Shown here piece after piece: positions 1-10,449 of a stretch of 64,000 nucleotides of DNA. Each line of letters begins with the position of its first letter. Position 1 is the first letter of the stretch. Both the position numbers and the translations under genes were made by a program. Under the pieces are notes generated by a model. The model was not told the DNA's origin and searched no databases. It saw only the letters and a list, made by a program, of their open reading frames with translations. The DNA is from Lentzea indica (lineage in GTDB: Bacteria > Actinomycetota > Actinomycetes > Mycobacteriales > Pseudonocardiaceae), in contig NZ_VSRL01000008.1 of the NCBI RefSeq assembly GCF_012184385.1, positions 25,918-89,917 on the forward strand, in the 5' to 3' direction.

Positions 1-456
1 GGACCATCAGGAGCACACCTCCTGGCACCAGAAGGTCGAACATCCTGGTGCACAACGGGTCCAGCAGCTGACGGCCGTCCAGCCCAGCGTCCCACGCCCG
101 AGCCGCACCGCGCGCCGCACAGGAGCTCACGGCGGGCACGTACGGCGGATTGGCGAGCACGAGGTCGAAACGCTCGTCGGCCACGACCTCCAGCGCGTTG
201 CCGAGCCTGACTCGCAGAGGTATCCGCCGCAGGCCGCGTTGACCCGCGCGGTCCACACCGCGCGCCGGGACACGTCCACGCCGGTCACCTCGGCGGCGCC
301 GGCGCGGATCGCCGCGATGGCCAGTGCTCCGGTGCCGGTGCCGATGTCCAGCACGCGGGCACCCACCGGAATCGCCGCCGCGTGCATGGCTTCGACAAGA
401 AGTGCCGTGTCGTCTTGAGGCGCGTACACGCCCGGAGCTCTGAGCAGCCTCACCAC
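1..456 (-). CDS. HemK/Mtq2-type protein methyltransferase, 3' truncated by the window, frameshifted
   Basis: SAM-dependent methyltransferase of the small-domain (HemK/PrmC-like) class, probably modifying a glutamine of a protein substrate. The N-terminal part shows motif I as DIGTGTG, preceded by a region typical of this family (GVYAPQDDT). The NPPY catalytic motif, encoded at about 140-151, lies in a different frame, so one base appears to be missing near 232; adding a C there restores a continuous reading frame through VNAALRRIPL. A GTG at 456 has a G-rich ribosome binding site; a GTG at 519 is an alternative start. The 3' end runs off the window. The break is most likely a sequence error, but a real pseudogene cannot be excluded. 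Confidence 0.75.
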
Positions 457-544
457 CGGAGAATCCCCCGCCGGAAGACCTTGAAACACCGCGTTTTCCC
501 ACGTTTTCCACGGGTACACGGGGAGCAGGCGCGGCCGCCAGGAG

Positions 545-1021
545 TCATGACTTCAGCTTGTCGTACACAACGTTCAGCGCGTCGGACGCCGCGACGGCCG
601 CGAGCGCGGTCGACACGAGCCGGGTGAGGCGGGGCGCGAACACCAAGCCCGCGGTGAGCCCGCTCGCGATCCACACCCCCGCGCAGAACGGGCACGTGAG
701 CAGCTCGCCGATCGCGTGCCGTGCCGGGTGGTCCGACCGGGCGGACTCCTTGAGCTCCGCGTGCCCAGCCGGTTCCTCGTAACGGGTGAACGGAGCCCGC
801 AGCGGGCTCGTCACCGCTTCCTTGGTGAGCAACCGGCTCGCCTTGTGCGTCGCCACGGACACGAGGGCGGTGTCGCCGAGCGAGAACCTTTCTGGCAGCC
901 GGGCGCCGGTGAGGCGCCCGGCCGCCGAGACGGCGCCGGCGAGTGCCGCGTAGCCGCCGATGGCCAGGAGGTAGCCGGGCAGCGGCCTGTCCTCGCCGTA
1001 CGCCTGCCAGATCCGCCTCAC
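545..1021 (-). CDS. DUF1360 family membrane protein
   Basis: Protein of 158 residues resembling the DUF1360 family (YjcA-like). Two hydrophobic stretches are visible, near residues 18-36 and 115-145. A conserved-looking CPFCAGVW segment near residue 110 carries a CxxC pair typical of the family. The function of the family is not known. The start overlaps the stop of the upstream DUF2795 gene by 4 bases, which indicates translational coupling in the operon running leftward from 2020. Confidence 0.8.
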   Translation of the reverse strand: MRRIWQAYGEDRPLPGYLLAIGGYAALAGAVSAAGRLTGARLPERFSLGDTALVSVATHKASRLLTKEAVTSPLRAPFTRYEEPAGHAELKESARSDHPARHAIGELLTCPFCAGVWIASGLTAGLVFAPRLTRLVSTALAAVAASDALNVVYDKLKS

Positions 1022-1209
1022 GCGTTCGAGACCTCCGCGCTGACGGCGTTCGGGCCGTTGTAGTCACGCTCGGGCAGCTTTTCCAGTGCTGCCAGGACGT
1101 CCTCGCCGGCACCGTTGTCACGGGCCTTGTCCAGCAGCTGCCGCTTGGTCACCGGGTAGTCCACGCCGGAGAGATACTTCTGCACCTGGATGGGATTCGA
1201 TTGGCTCAT
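1018..1209 (-). CDS. DUF2795 domain protein
   Basis: Small 63-residue protein matching the DUF2795 family, which has a helical fold found in many actinobacteria, often next to stress genes. The core reads NPIQVQKYLSGVDYPVTKRQ near the N-terminus, followed by a short acidic helix and LPERDYNGP. It sits 16 bases after the SDR gene stop and overlaps the DUF1360 gene by 4 bases, so the three are probably cotranscribed. No clear Shine-Dalgarno sequence precedes the ATG. Function unknown. Confidence 0.85.
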   Translation of the reverse strand: MSQSNPIQVQKYLSGVDYPVTKRQLLDKARDNGAGEDVLAALEKLPERDYNGPNAVSAEVSNA

Positions 1210-1225
1210 GGGGCGCGAGTACCCG

Positions 1226-2020
1226 TCAGGAGTCCGCTGAACCGGGCTCCGTCATCGTCCGCATCATCTTCGCCTTCACCGGATCCGGCGCGACCTTCGC
1301 GGCGACGGCGTGGACCTTGTTCTTCAGCGAGCCCGCGACCACGTGGTCGTCGCCCTTCATCAACGCCTCGAAGCCCTGCTGGGCGACCTGTGTCGGGTCG
1401 TCCTTCTCCCCCGTGGCGACCTTGGTGTCCTGCATGCCGGCGCGGTCGAAGAACTCGGTGTCGGTCGGCCCCGGCATCAACGTGGTGACGCTGACGCCGG
1501 TGTCGCGCAGCTCCTCGCGCAGCCCCTGGCCGAACGACGCCAGAAACGCCTTGGAGGCGGCGTAGACCGAGTGGAACGGCCCCGGCGCGGTCGCGGCGAC
1601 CGACGACGTGAAGAGCACCTTGCCCTCCTTGCGGTCCACCATGTCGCTGATCAGGCGGTGCGAGAGGTGCACGGCCGAGCGGACGTTGAGGTCCACGATC
1701 TCCAGGTTGTCGCCGAGCGACGTGTCGCGCACGAAGTCACCGCCGACCCCGACGCCCGCGTTCACCGCGAGCACGTCCACCGGGCGTCCCGTCGCGCGCA
1801 CGTGGGCGACGAGCGACTCCACCCCGTCGTAGCTCCTCAGGTCGACGCGCACGGGTTCCACGCGCACGCCACCGCTGCGCAGGCTCAGCTGCGCGGCCGC
1901 GTCCTCGATCTTCTCGTTCTCCGCGGCGATGACGACGTCGAACCCGTTGTCCGCGAGGACTTTCGCGAGTTCGTACCCTATTCCACTCGAAGCACCGGTC
2001 ACCACGGCAAGCGCATTCAC
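1226..2020 (-). CDS. Short-chain dehydrogenase/reductase
   Basis: Classical SDR of 264 residues. The cofactor motif GASSGIG lies near residue 10, an NAG motif (VNAGVG) in the middle, and the catalytic Ser-Tyr-Lys set is visible as SSVAA followed by YAASK. Substrate not predictable. The GTG at 2020 is preferred over an upstream in-frame start at 2044 because AAGGAGA stands about 8 bases before it and the first residues lead straight into the Rossmann fold. It is the first gene of a leftward operon with DUF2795 and DUF1360 genes and is divergent from the exporter operon at 2161. Confidence 0.88.
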   Translation of the reverse strand: MNALAVVTGASSGIGYELAKVLADNGFDVVIAAENEKIEDAAAQLSLRSGGVRVEPVRVDLRSYDGVESLVAHVRATGRPVDVLAVNAGVGVGGDFVRDTSLGDNLEIVDLNVRSAVHLSHRLISDMVDRKEGKVLFTSSVAATAPGPFHSVYAASKAFLASFGQGLREELRDTGVSVTTLMPGPTDTEFFDRAGMQDTKVATGEKDDPTQVAQQGFEALMKGDDHVVAGSLKNKVHAVAAKVAPDPVKAKMMRTMTEPGSADS

Positions 2021-2076
2021 AGGTGTTCTCCTTCCGGTCAACATCCCGGATACCCGTGGCCACCAGGTCGATGCGA

Positions 2077-2096
2077 CATCGGCCGAAAGTCCGATG
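2077..2096. promoter_or_regulatory. Inverted repeat in divergent intergenic region
   Basis: CATCGG and CCGATG are separated by 8 bases between the divergent SDR (start 2020) and exporter (start 2161) genes. The position suits an operator for one or both promoters. No regulator is identifiable, so this is only a candidate. Confidence 0.3.
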
Positions 2097-2160
2097 CAAC
2101 CTCCCCGTCTCCTGCGGTGTCCTTATCGGTAGGTTGGTCGAAACGACATGGGGGACATTC

Positions 2161-3152
2161 GTGCGCAAAATTGTTCTCGCGCCGCTGTGCGCGCTGGTCA
2201 CGGTCGCCGTGGCGGCGTGCAGTCCGTCAGGTCCGGACCAGACCAATCCGGAGCTGGCACCGCGCGGCACGACGATGACGAAGGTCAAGCCGACCAGGCA
2301 GGACCTGACGACCAAGCTGAGCATCTCGGGCAAGGTCGAGATGAACCCGACGTTCGGGCTCGTCGCGCCGGTCGCGGGTCAGGTGCGGTACTTCGACGTC
2401 CAGCCGCCCAACGGCACGCCGACCAAGCCCATCAGGGTCGCGACGGTGTGGAAGGACGGCGCGCCGAACTACGTGGAGGCCCCTGCGGGCGCCGTGTTCG
2501 GCGGCAGGCTGGTCGACGACAAGGCGACGGTGACGGCGGGTATGCCGATCGCCTCGGCCAAGCACGTCGGGTACGCGATCGTCGGCGACATCGACGGCGC
2601 GCAGGCCTACAAGATCAGCGGTGCGCTCACCGACGTGACGGTGCAGATCAAGAACGGGCCCGGCCCGTTCCCGTGCACGGTGCTCGGCACGATCGCCGCG
2701 CTGCCGCAGGGCACCATCCCGGAGAAGCCCACGCAGACGCCGGACACCAAGAACCAGCCGACGGGCCAGCCGCAACCGCCGCAGCAGCCCAAGACGCCGG
2801 AGCAGCCGCAGCAGCCGAGCGCCTCGACGGGCCTGCGCATCGTGTGCACCGCGCCAGGCGACGTGCAGATGATCAACGGCGCCAGCGCGTCGATCGAGGT
2901 CACCACCGGCAAGTCCGCTCAGGCACTGGCGGTTCCGGTAGAGGCCGTCGCCGGTCAGCAGGGCAAGGGCAAGGTCGACGTGATCCAGCCCGACGGCTCG
3001 CGCCGCACGACGGACGTGACGCTGGGCCTCACCGACGGCAAGGTCATCGAGGTCAAGTCGGGTCTCACCGGTGACGAGGAGCTCGCCGTGCCAGGCCCGA
3101 ACCTGCCAGAGGGTCAGCAGCAGGGCGGCGACCAGACCAAGCCGACGGGACC

Positions 3153-3156
<4 letters not shown>
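2161..3156 (+). CDS. Lipoprotein adaptor of a MacB-like ABC exporter (HlyD/RND adaptor-like)
   Basis: Lipoprotein of 331 residues, the extracytoplasmic adaptor of an ABC exporter. The N-terminal signal ends in a lipobox VAAC with the acylated Cys near residue 20. The body has an HlyD-type layout: beta-rich start (TKLSISGKVEMNPTFGLVAP), a central region interrupted by a Pro/Gln-rich linker near residues 205-235, then a C-terminal barrel-like domain. The GTG at 2161 is chosen because it starts the signal peptide and has GGGGGAC upstream. The stop overlaps the next gene, and the three genes form a tight adaptor-ATPase-permease operon. Substrate unknown. Confidence 0.85.
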
Positions 3157-3853
<697 letters not shown>

Positions 3854-3854
<1 letters not shown>

Positions 3855-5182
3855 TGCTTTCCGGCAAGTTCCGGTCCGCCCTGGTGATCGGCGGACAGGG
3901 CATCCGCGCCCGAAAACTGCGCACGTTCCTGTCGATGGTGTCGCTGTTCCTCGGCGTGCTCGCGGTCGTGGCGGTGCAGGCGGGCTCAGAGATCGCCGAA
4001 CGCGCGATGCTCACCGACGTCGAGCTCCAGGCCGGCAAGGACGGCACGATCATGGGTTACATCCCCGGTGACAAGGGCGCGCCGGGGATCGTGGAGTCCA
4101 CGCTGAAGGGCCGCCCTGACGCGGTCGCGATGATCAGCTCGAAGGCGATCATCGGCGAGCCGGGCGTGCGGCCGATCAACGAGGGCGGCATGCCGTTCGA
4201 GTACGCGAACCGGGGCGGCGACTACGGCGGCCCGATGGTGTATTGCGACGCCGGCGGTGTGTGCCATGAGCAGAAGCCACAGGAGAAGAAGCCGGACGGC
4301 CAGGCGATCGAGGTCAGCATGGTCGCGCTGACCGGCGACATCCGTCCGTTCAAGCCGTTCCGGCCGGTCTCCGGCAGCTGGCTCGACTTCATCTCGGGCC
4401 CGTCGCTCGCCCCGCGAATCGTGCTGAACGAGGAGGCCGCGAAGGGCCTCAGGCAGTACCGCATCCCCGGCGAGATGATGATCGACGGCGCCACCCACCA
4501 CGTGACGCCGCAGATCGTCGGCGTCGTGCAAGACGGCTACATGCAGCCCCGGATCTACCTGCGTCTCGACGAGCTGCGCACGTGGATGCCGGCCGCGGCG
4601 GCGACCAACGACCTCGACAAGTTCCGCGGCGGAGGCACCGGCCTCGAGGTCTACCTGCAGCCGGGCTCCGACGACCTTCAGCAGCTGCTGAAGGCCAAGC
4701 TCATCGGCGCCGGCGTCGACCAGCAGCAGCTGCAGTTCCAGGTGGTGAACTCCAAGGAGCGCATGCAGTCCGAGCTGAAGATCATGCGCCTGATCTTCCT
4801 CGGCATGGCGTTCCTGGTGCTGCTGATCGGCGTCGCGGGCATCCTGAACGTCGGCCTCGCCACGGTCGGCGAGCGCGTAGAGGAGTTCGCGCTGCGCCGT
4901 GCGGTGGGCATGTCCCGGATGCTGCTCGCGGGCATCGTGCTCGCTGAGACGTTGCTGACGGGCCTGCTGACCGCCGCGCTGGCGATCGGCGCGGGCGCGG
5001 CGGGCCTGCAGATCGCGCTGGCGATGTTCGGCAGCCGCTTCCCGTCGTTGCAGGGCACCGCTTTCCCGTGGGAGGCGGGCGTTGCCGGCGTGATCGCGGG
5101 TCTCGTCGCCGGTGTGCTGGGTGGTCTCATCCCGGCCATCAGGGCGGCGCGGATCCCGATCGCCACAGTCATGCGGGCCTAG
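3854..5182 (+). CDS. ABC transporter permease, MacB/FtsX type
   Basis: Permease of 442 residues with the MacB topology: one membrane segment near residues 25-45, a large extracytoplasmic domain of about 250 residues, then three C-terminal segments near 312-332, 360-385 and 400-425. The FtsX-like signature around GERVEEFALRRAVGMSR is visible before the third segment. The ATG overlaps the ATPase stop. Such systems pump lipophilic compounds, peptides or signals from the membrane outward; the substrate here cannot be predicted. Confidence 0.92.
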
Positions 5183-5201
5183 GAGGCAGGCCCGTTGCCG
5201 G

Positions 5202-5239
5202 CGAAGCCCCGGACCGCGATCGTGCGGGCCGGGGCTTCG
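5202..5239. terminator. Bidirectional hairpin terminator
   Basis: CGAAGCCCCGG pairs with CCGGGGCTTCG around a 16-base loop, followed by TATTTT on the plus strand. It lies between the convergent exporter operon and aldo/keto reductase gene and probably ends both. Confidence 0.75.
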
Positions 5240-5258
5240 TATTTTCTCGGGGTATTTC

Positions 5259-6077
5259 TCACGCTCCGTTGAACTCGTCCGGGTTCGGGCCGATGCGGTC
5301 GCCACGGTCCAGAGTGGACAGTGCGGCCATCTCCTCGCCGGACAGCTCGAAGTCGAACACCGCGATGTTCTCCCGGATCCGCGACGGCGTCACGGACTTC
5401 GGGATCACGACGTTGCCGAGCTGCACGTGCCAGCGCAGCACGACCTGCGCCGCGGAACGGTTGTGGCGCGCCGCGATCTCCGTGACCACCGGGTCGGAGA
5501 GCAGCTCGCCGCCCTGACCCAGCGGCGACCACGCCTCGGTCTGGACGCCGTGCTCGGCGTGGAAGGCGCGCAGGTCGGCCTGCTGCAGGTACGGGTGCAG
5601 CTCGACCTGGTTGACCGCCGGCACCACACCGGTCTCGTCGATCAGCCGCCGCAGGTGCGCGGGCTGGAAGTTCGAGACGCCGATGGCACGGATCCGGCCG
5701 TCCTTCTGCAACTCCACGAACGCCTTCCAGGTGTCGACGTAGAGGTCGCGGGCGGGCATCGGCCAGTGGATCAGGTACAGGTCGAGCACGTCGAGCTTGA
5801 GCTTCTTCGCAGACTCGTCGAACGCGCGCAGCGTCGCGTCGTAGCCGTGGTCGGTGTTCCACAGCTTCGTCGTGACGAAGAGCTCGTCACGGTCGACGTT
5901 CGCGATGGCCTCACCAACGCCGCTCTCGTTACCGTAGGCAGCGGCGGTGTCGATGCTGCGATAACCGGCCTTCAACGCCTCCGCGACGACGGATGCGGCC
6001 TCTTCGTCCGGCACCTGCCAGACGCCGAAACCGAGCTGGGGCATGGTGACGCCGTTGTTGAGCTTCACGGTGTTCAC
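5259..6077 (-). CDS. Aldo/keto reductase
   Basis: NAD(P)H-dependent carbonyl reductase of 272 residues with a TIM-barrel fold. The catalytic tetrad is visible: Asp and Tyr in DTAAAYGNE, Lys in VTTKLWN, His in LIHWPMP. The C-terminal cofactor segment IPKSVTPSRIREN is also present. Closest in look to the 2,5-diketo-D-gluconate reductase group, though the true substrate is open. GTG 6077 is used because AAGGAAG precedes it by 7 bases. It follows the SDR gene by 20 bases in the same direction, so the two reductases likely form one operon facing a MarR regulator. Confidence 0.9.
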   Translation of the reverse strand: MNTVKLNNGVTMPQLGFGVWQVPDEEAASVVAEALKAGYRSIDTAAAYGNESGVGEAIANVDRDELFVTTKLWNTDHGYDATLRAFDESAKKLKLDVLDLYLIHWPMPARDLYVDTWKAFVELQKDGRIRAIGVSNFQPAHLRRLIDETGVVPAVNQVELHPYLQQADLRAFHAEHGVQTEAWSPLGQGGELLSDPVVTEIAARHNRSAAQVVLRWHVQLGNVVIPKSVTPSRIRENIAVFDFELSGEEMAALSTLDRGDRIGPNPDEFNGA

Positions 6078-6097
6078 AGACAATCTTCCTTTTCTTG

Positions 6098-6856
<759 letters not shown>

Positions 6857-6872
6857 GTCTCTCCCCGGTAGA

Positions 6873-6909
6873 CTTGTTGAAGACGATTACAAGCGTACGC
6901 AATAGTTGC
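6873..6909. promoter_or_regulatory. Candidate MarR operator region
   Basis: The 83-base divergent gap between SDR and MarR genes contains CTTGT-N11-ACAAG (6873-6893) and, partly adjoining, GCAA-TAG-TTGC (6899-6909). MarR proteins usually bind short palindromes in such gaps and repress both directions. Which repeat is used cannot be told from sequence. Confidence 0.4.
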
Positions 6910-6939
6910 ACACGCTGTCTATTCGAGAGGGATTGACCC

Positions 6940-7377
6940 ATGTCACTGGACGACGACGCCGTCCAGGCGCGCGCGCAGGGCTGGCGCACGCTCGCGGCGT
7001 TGCACGCGCGCATCGAGGACCGCCTCGAGAGAGCACTGCAGAAGGCGCACGAACTCTCCGTCAGCGAGTACACCGTTCTGGACGTCCTCAACCGCCAGGA
7101 CGGCTTCCACCTGCGGATGAACCAGCTCTCCAACGCCGTGGTGCTGAGCCAGTCGGCCACGACACGCCTGGTCACGCGACTCGAAGACCGCGGCCTGCTC
7201 GCGCGCTACCTCTGCCCCACCGACCGCCGCGGCATCTACACCGAGGTCACCGAGAAGGGCCACGAACTGCTTGCCCTCGCCCGCCCCACGCACGACCAGG
7301 CCTTGTCCGAGTCGCTGGAAGAGGCCGAGGGCATCCCGGAGCTCAAGCCACTCGTTGAGGCGCTCGCCAAGCTGTAG
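6940..7377 (+). CDS. MarR family transcriptional regulator
   Basis: Winged-helix regulator of 145 residues. The MarR core is clear: helical N-terminus, recognition region around MNQLSNAVVLSQSATTRLV, and the wing DRRGIYTEVTEKG, where the DRR motif is conserved in the family. ATG 6940 has GAGAGGGA upstream. It is divergent from the SDR/aldo-keto reductase operon and probably represses it until a small ligand binds. The flavoenzyme gene follows after 22 bases and may be cotranscribed. Confidence 0.93.
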   Translation: MSLDDDAVQARAQGWRTLAALHARIEDRLERALQKAHELSVSEYTVLDVLNRQDGFHLRMNQLSNAVVLSQSATTRLVTRLEDRGLLARYLCPTDRRGIYTEVTEKGHELLALARPTHDQALSESLEEAEGIPELKPLVEALAKL

Positions 7378-7399
7378 CGCGGTCGGCAGGATCGCACGC

Positions 7400-8491
7400 A
7401 TGGATCTCCATGCGCTGATCCGCACCGAAGCCCCTGCCGCCGAACGGGACCGCGGCCTCACCTCGCCGGTGCTGACCGCGCTGGCCGACCACGGCCTGCA
7501 CCGAATGCTCGTCCCGCGGCGCCACGGCGGCCTGGAGCTCGGCTTGCCCGAGTGGAGCTCCCAGGTGCAGGAGCTTTCGCGCGCGGACGCCTCGACGGGC
7601 TGGACCGTGATGACGACCACCATCTCGTCATCGCTCGCCTGGTACCTGCCCGCAGACTCCGCCGACGAGATCTTCGGCGACCGGCGTTCGGTGGTCGCGG
7701 GCACGGCCGCCGCGATCGGCACGGGTGTGTCCGCGGACGGCGGCTACCGCGTGTCCGGCCACTGGGGCTGGGGCAGCGCCGTGCCGTACAGCCAGTGGGT
7801 CATCGGCGGGTGCGTGACACCGGACGGCCCGCGTCTCGCCGTGTACCCGCGCTCCGACGTCACCGTCCACGACACCTGGCACGTCGCCGGTCTGCGCGCC
7901 ACCGCCTCGCACGAGTTCTCGGTCTCCGACGCCTTCGTCCCCGCCGGCCGCACTGCCCTGCCGGGAGTGACCCCTCCCGGCACCAACGGCCCGCTCGTTC
8001 GTTTCCCGTTCTTCTGCTTGCTGGCCGCCGGTGTCGCCTCGGTCGGTCTGGGCACCGCGCGTCGTTCCGTGGACGAGATCGAGGACCTGGCCGTCGAGAA
8101 GACCCCGCAGCACACGACGAAGCGCCTCGCCGAGCAGACCGGTGCCCAGATCGAGATCGCCCTGATGGAGGCCAGGCTCTCGGCCGCCCGCGCGTTCCTG
8201 GACGACGAGCTGCGGGCGGTGTGGGAGCTGGCGGAGGCCGGTTCCCCCGTGCCGGACGCGGTCAAGGGCCGGTTGCGCCTCGCGTGCACGTTCGCCTCCG
8301 CCGAGGCCACGGAGGTGACGCAGAAGGCGTTCGCGCTGGGCGGTGGCACCTCGGTGTTCGAGGCCTCGGCCCTGCAACGCTGCCTGCGCGACGCCCACGC
8401 CGCGAACCAGCACACGATCGTGTCGCGCCGTCTGCTGGAGACCTACTCCATGGTCCGTCTCGGCCTCGGCCCGGACACGGCGAGGTTCTAG
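7400..8491 (+). CDS. Acyl-CoA dehydrogenase-fold flavoprotein (HsaA/DszC-like)
   Basis: Protein of 363 residues with the acyl-CoA dehydrogenase fold. The N-terminal domain lacks the usual catalytic-base context, and the middle holds VSGHWGWGSAVPYSQWVIGG, resembling flavin-dependent monooxygenases of the HsaA/DszC/p-hydroxyphenylacetate group. The C-terminal helical bundle ends with an alternate-dehydrogenase-type tail (HTIVSRRLLETYSMV). These enzymes need reduced flavin from a separate reductase; none is adjacent. ATG 7400 starts the conserved region. Its stop codon lies inside the left arm of the large palindrome at 8488-8654. Confidence 0.82.
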   Translation: MDLHALIRTEAPAAERDRGLTSPVLTALADHGLHRMLVPRRHGGLELGLPEWSSQVQELSRADASTGWTVMTTTISSSLAWYLPADSADEIFGDRRSVVAGTAAAIGTGVSADGGYRVSGHWGWGSAVPYSQWVIGGCVTPDGPRLAVYPRSDVTVHDTWHVAGLRATASHEFSVSDAFVPAGRTALPGVTPPGTNGPLVRFPFFCLLAAGVASVGLGTARRSVDEIEDLAVEKTPQHTTKRLAEQTGAQIEIALMEARLSAARAFLDDELRAVWELAEAGSPVPDAVKGRLRLACTFASAEATEVTQKAFALGGGTSVFEASALQRCLRDAHAANQHTIVSRRLLETYSMVRLGLGPDTARF

Positions 8492-8654
8492 TGGCGTGGC
8501 TCGAAACGTTGCCGAGCGAATTCGCGGTCAGACGGGCGCATCGTGGTGCCGCCCCCGCGTCCTCATACTGGACCGTATGGGGGCGCGGGGGCGGTGCCGC
8601 GAGGCGTCCTGCTGAGCGTGAATTCACCGCCGACGTGTCGAGCCACGCCACTAG
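8488..8654. repeat. 167-bp imperfect palindrome, possible MITE-like element
   Basis: The left arm 8488-8568 and right arm 8575-8654 are inverted copies of each other over about 80 bases, with roughly four in five positions matching and a loop of only 6 bases. The outer 17 bases (CTAGTGGCGTGGCTCGA) are exact, and an inner block around CCGCCCCCGCG is exact over 11 bases. It fills the whole gap between the flavoenzyme stop codon and thyA. It is far larger than a normal terminator. The shape suits a miniature inverted-repeat element or remnant, though it may also act as a terminator. Confidence 0.8.
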
Positions 8655-8668
8655 GTAGGCTCACCCGT

Positions 8669-9466
8669 ATGGCCGACACGCAGTACGAAGACCTGCTTCG
8701 GCACGTCCTGAAAGAGGGCGTGCGCAAGGAAGACCGCACCGGCACCGGTACGCGGTCGATCTTCGGCCACCAACTGCGCTACCCGCTCGCCGCGGGCTTC
8801 CCGCTGATCACGACCAAGAAGGTCCACTTCAAGTCGATCGCCTACGAGCTGCTGTGGTTCCTCCGCGGCGACAGCAACGTGAAGTGGCTCCAGGAGCACG
8901 GCGTGACAATCTGGGACGAGTGGGCCTCTCCCGAAGGCGAGCTCGGTCCGATCTACGGCGTGCAGTGGCGCTCGTGGCCGACCCCGGACGGCGGTCACGT
9001 CGACCAGATCGCCGACGTGCTCACGACGTTGAGGACGAACCCGGACTCGCGCCGCATCATCGTCTCCGCCTGGAACGTCGGCGAGATCGCGCAGATGGCC
9101 CTGCCGCCGTGCCACGCGTTCTTCCAGTTCCACGTCGCCGACGGCAAGCTCTCCTGCCAGCTCTACCAGCGCAGCGCGGACCTGTTCCTGGGCGTGCCGT
9201 TCAACATCGCCTCCTACGCCCTGCTGACGCACATGATCGCCGCCCAGACCGGCCTCGGCGTCGGCGACTTCATCTGGACGGGCGGCGACTGCCACATCTA
9301 CGACAACCACGTCGAGCAGGTCGAGCTGCAGCTGGGCCGCGAGGCCCGGCCGTTCCCGACGCTGCGGCTGGCTCCCGCCGACAGCCTGTTCGACTACACC
9401 TACGAGCACTTCACGATCGAGGGCTACGACCCGCACCCCGGCATCAAGGCCCCGGTGGCGGTGTGA
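8669..9466 (+). CDS. thyA: Thymidylate synthase
   Basis: Converts dUMP to dTMP with methylenetetrahydrofolate. The 265-residue length is normal for ThyA. The active-site Cys is near residue 148 in [10 protein letters not shown], preceded by the phosphate-binding RRIIVSAWN segment; the dUMP/folate residues are in [20 protein letters not shown] 8669 begins the family-typical N-terminus YEDLLRHVL. The stop overlaps the dihydrofolate reductase start by 4 bases, so the dihydrofolate made here is recycled by the coupled gene product. Confidence 0.97.
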   Translation: MADTQYEDLLRHVLKEGVRKEDRTGTGTRSIFGHQLRYPLAAGFPLITTKKVHFKSIAYELLWFLRGDSNVKWLQEHGVTIWDEWASPEGELGPIYGVQWRSWPTPDGGHVDQIADVLTTLRTNPDSRRIIVSAWNVGEIAQMALPPCHAFFQFHVADGKLSCQLYQRSADLFLGVPFNIASYALLTHMIAAQTGLGVGDFIWTGGDCHIYDNHVEQVELQLGREARPFPTLRLAPADSLFDYTYEHFTIEGYDPHPGIKAPVAV

Positions 9467-9918
9467 TCGGCCTGATCTGGGCCCAGGCCTCGAACGGCGT
9501 GATCGGCCGCGACAACGCCATCCCGTGGCGCATCCCCGAGGACATGAAGCACTTCCGGGAGGTCACCGCGGGCTCGGCCGTCCTGATGGGCCGCCGCACC
9601 TGGGAGTCGCTGCCCCCGCGCTTCCGTCCCCTGCCGGGCCGCCGCAACCTGGTGCTGTCACGCACGCCCCAGGAAGGCGCCGAGACGTTCGACAGCCTGG
9701 AGAAGGCGCTCGCGGACGTCACCGGTGACCTGTGGGTGATGGGCGGGTCGGCGGTGTACGCGGCGACGCTGCCGATCGCGGACCGCGTCGAGGTGACCGA
9801 GATCCGTGAGGCGTTCGAGGGCGACACGTACGCGCCCACGATCGACCGTGAGCCGGTCAGCGTCGGTGAGTGGCAGGAGTCCAGCTCAGGGCTGCACTAC
9901 CGGTTCGTCCGCTACTAG
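9463..9918 (+). CDS. dfrA: Dihydrofolate reductase
   Basis: Reduces dihydrofolate to tetrahydrofolate with NADPH. At 151 residues it has the family landmarks: [19 protein letters not shown] near the N-terminus with the catalytic acidic residue in [13 protein letters not shown], and [11 protein letters not shown] for the cofactor. The GTG start overlaps the thyA stop as GTGA, a common actinobacterial thyA-dfrA coupling. Its TAG shares the palindromic CTAG with the stop of the convergent YciI gene. Confidence 0.96.
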   Translation: MIGLIWAQASNGVIGRDNAIPWRIPEDMKHFREVTAGSAVLMGRRTWESLPPRFRPLPGRRNLVLSRTPQEGAETFDSLEKALADVTGDLWVMGGSAVYAATLPIADRVEVTEIREAFEGDTYAPTIDREPVSVGEWQESSSGLHYRFVRY

Positions 9919-10436
9919 CGGCGGCCACCGAACTCCCACTCGTGGACCTCGACGGCGTCGTACCGGCCGGCGGTCAGCACCGATTCCGGGTGAGCGGACC
10001 TGACCAGCGCCGCCGTGCCCAGCCAGGCAGCGCCGTCGTCGGACAGCAACGGCCCGTAGGCGATCAACTCCTCCGGACGTTCGGGAACGAGGTCCACGGC
10101 AGCACCCGACCCGAATCCGAGAACCAGATGGCCGCCGCCTTCACGGCCTCCCGGGAAGTCCCACATCGTTCGTCCGAGCACGTTGCGCCACCTGCGCACC
10201 AGCACGTCCCGATACGCGCCGGCCTGGTAGTTCGGCTCTTCGAACGCGAACGCGCGAGCGGCCGCAGGAGACGGCAGGTCGACGACGTGCACGCTGCCGG
10301 TGAGCACGTCACCGGAGAAGGTGGGTCCGCGGGCGATCAGCTCGAACCGGTCCATGTAGGACCAGTGCTCCTCGGTCAGCCGCTCGCGCAACGGCAACGA
10401 ACCGGGCCGGTCCCGGTGGTAGCAGAAGAACTCCAC
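9915..10436 (-). CDS. YciI-like protein
   Basis: Protein of 173 residues with a YciI/EthD-like ferredoxin fold, seen as FFCYHRDRPGSLPLRERL and HWSYMDRF near the N-terminus and a second related half after residue 90 (GHLVLGFGSG). YciI proteins are small dimeric barrels often acting on lactones or as degradation accessory factors; the role here is unknown. GTG 10436 is chosen because homologous-looking sequence begins there. It ends the leftward PAC2-MmcQ-YciI operon and its stop overlaps the DHFR stop. Confidence 0.72.
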   Translation of the reverse strand: MEFFCYHRDRPGSLPLRERLTEEHWSYMDRFELIARGPTFSGDVLTGSVHVVDLPSPAAARAFAFEEPNYQAGAYRDVLVRRWRNVLGRTMWDFPGGREGGGHLVLGFGSGAAVDLVPERPEELIAYGPLLSDDGAAWLGTAALVRSAHPESVLTAGRYDAVEVHEWEFGGRR

Positions 10437-10449
10437 TAACGGCCCATCT

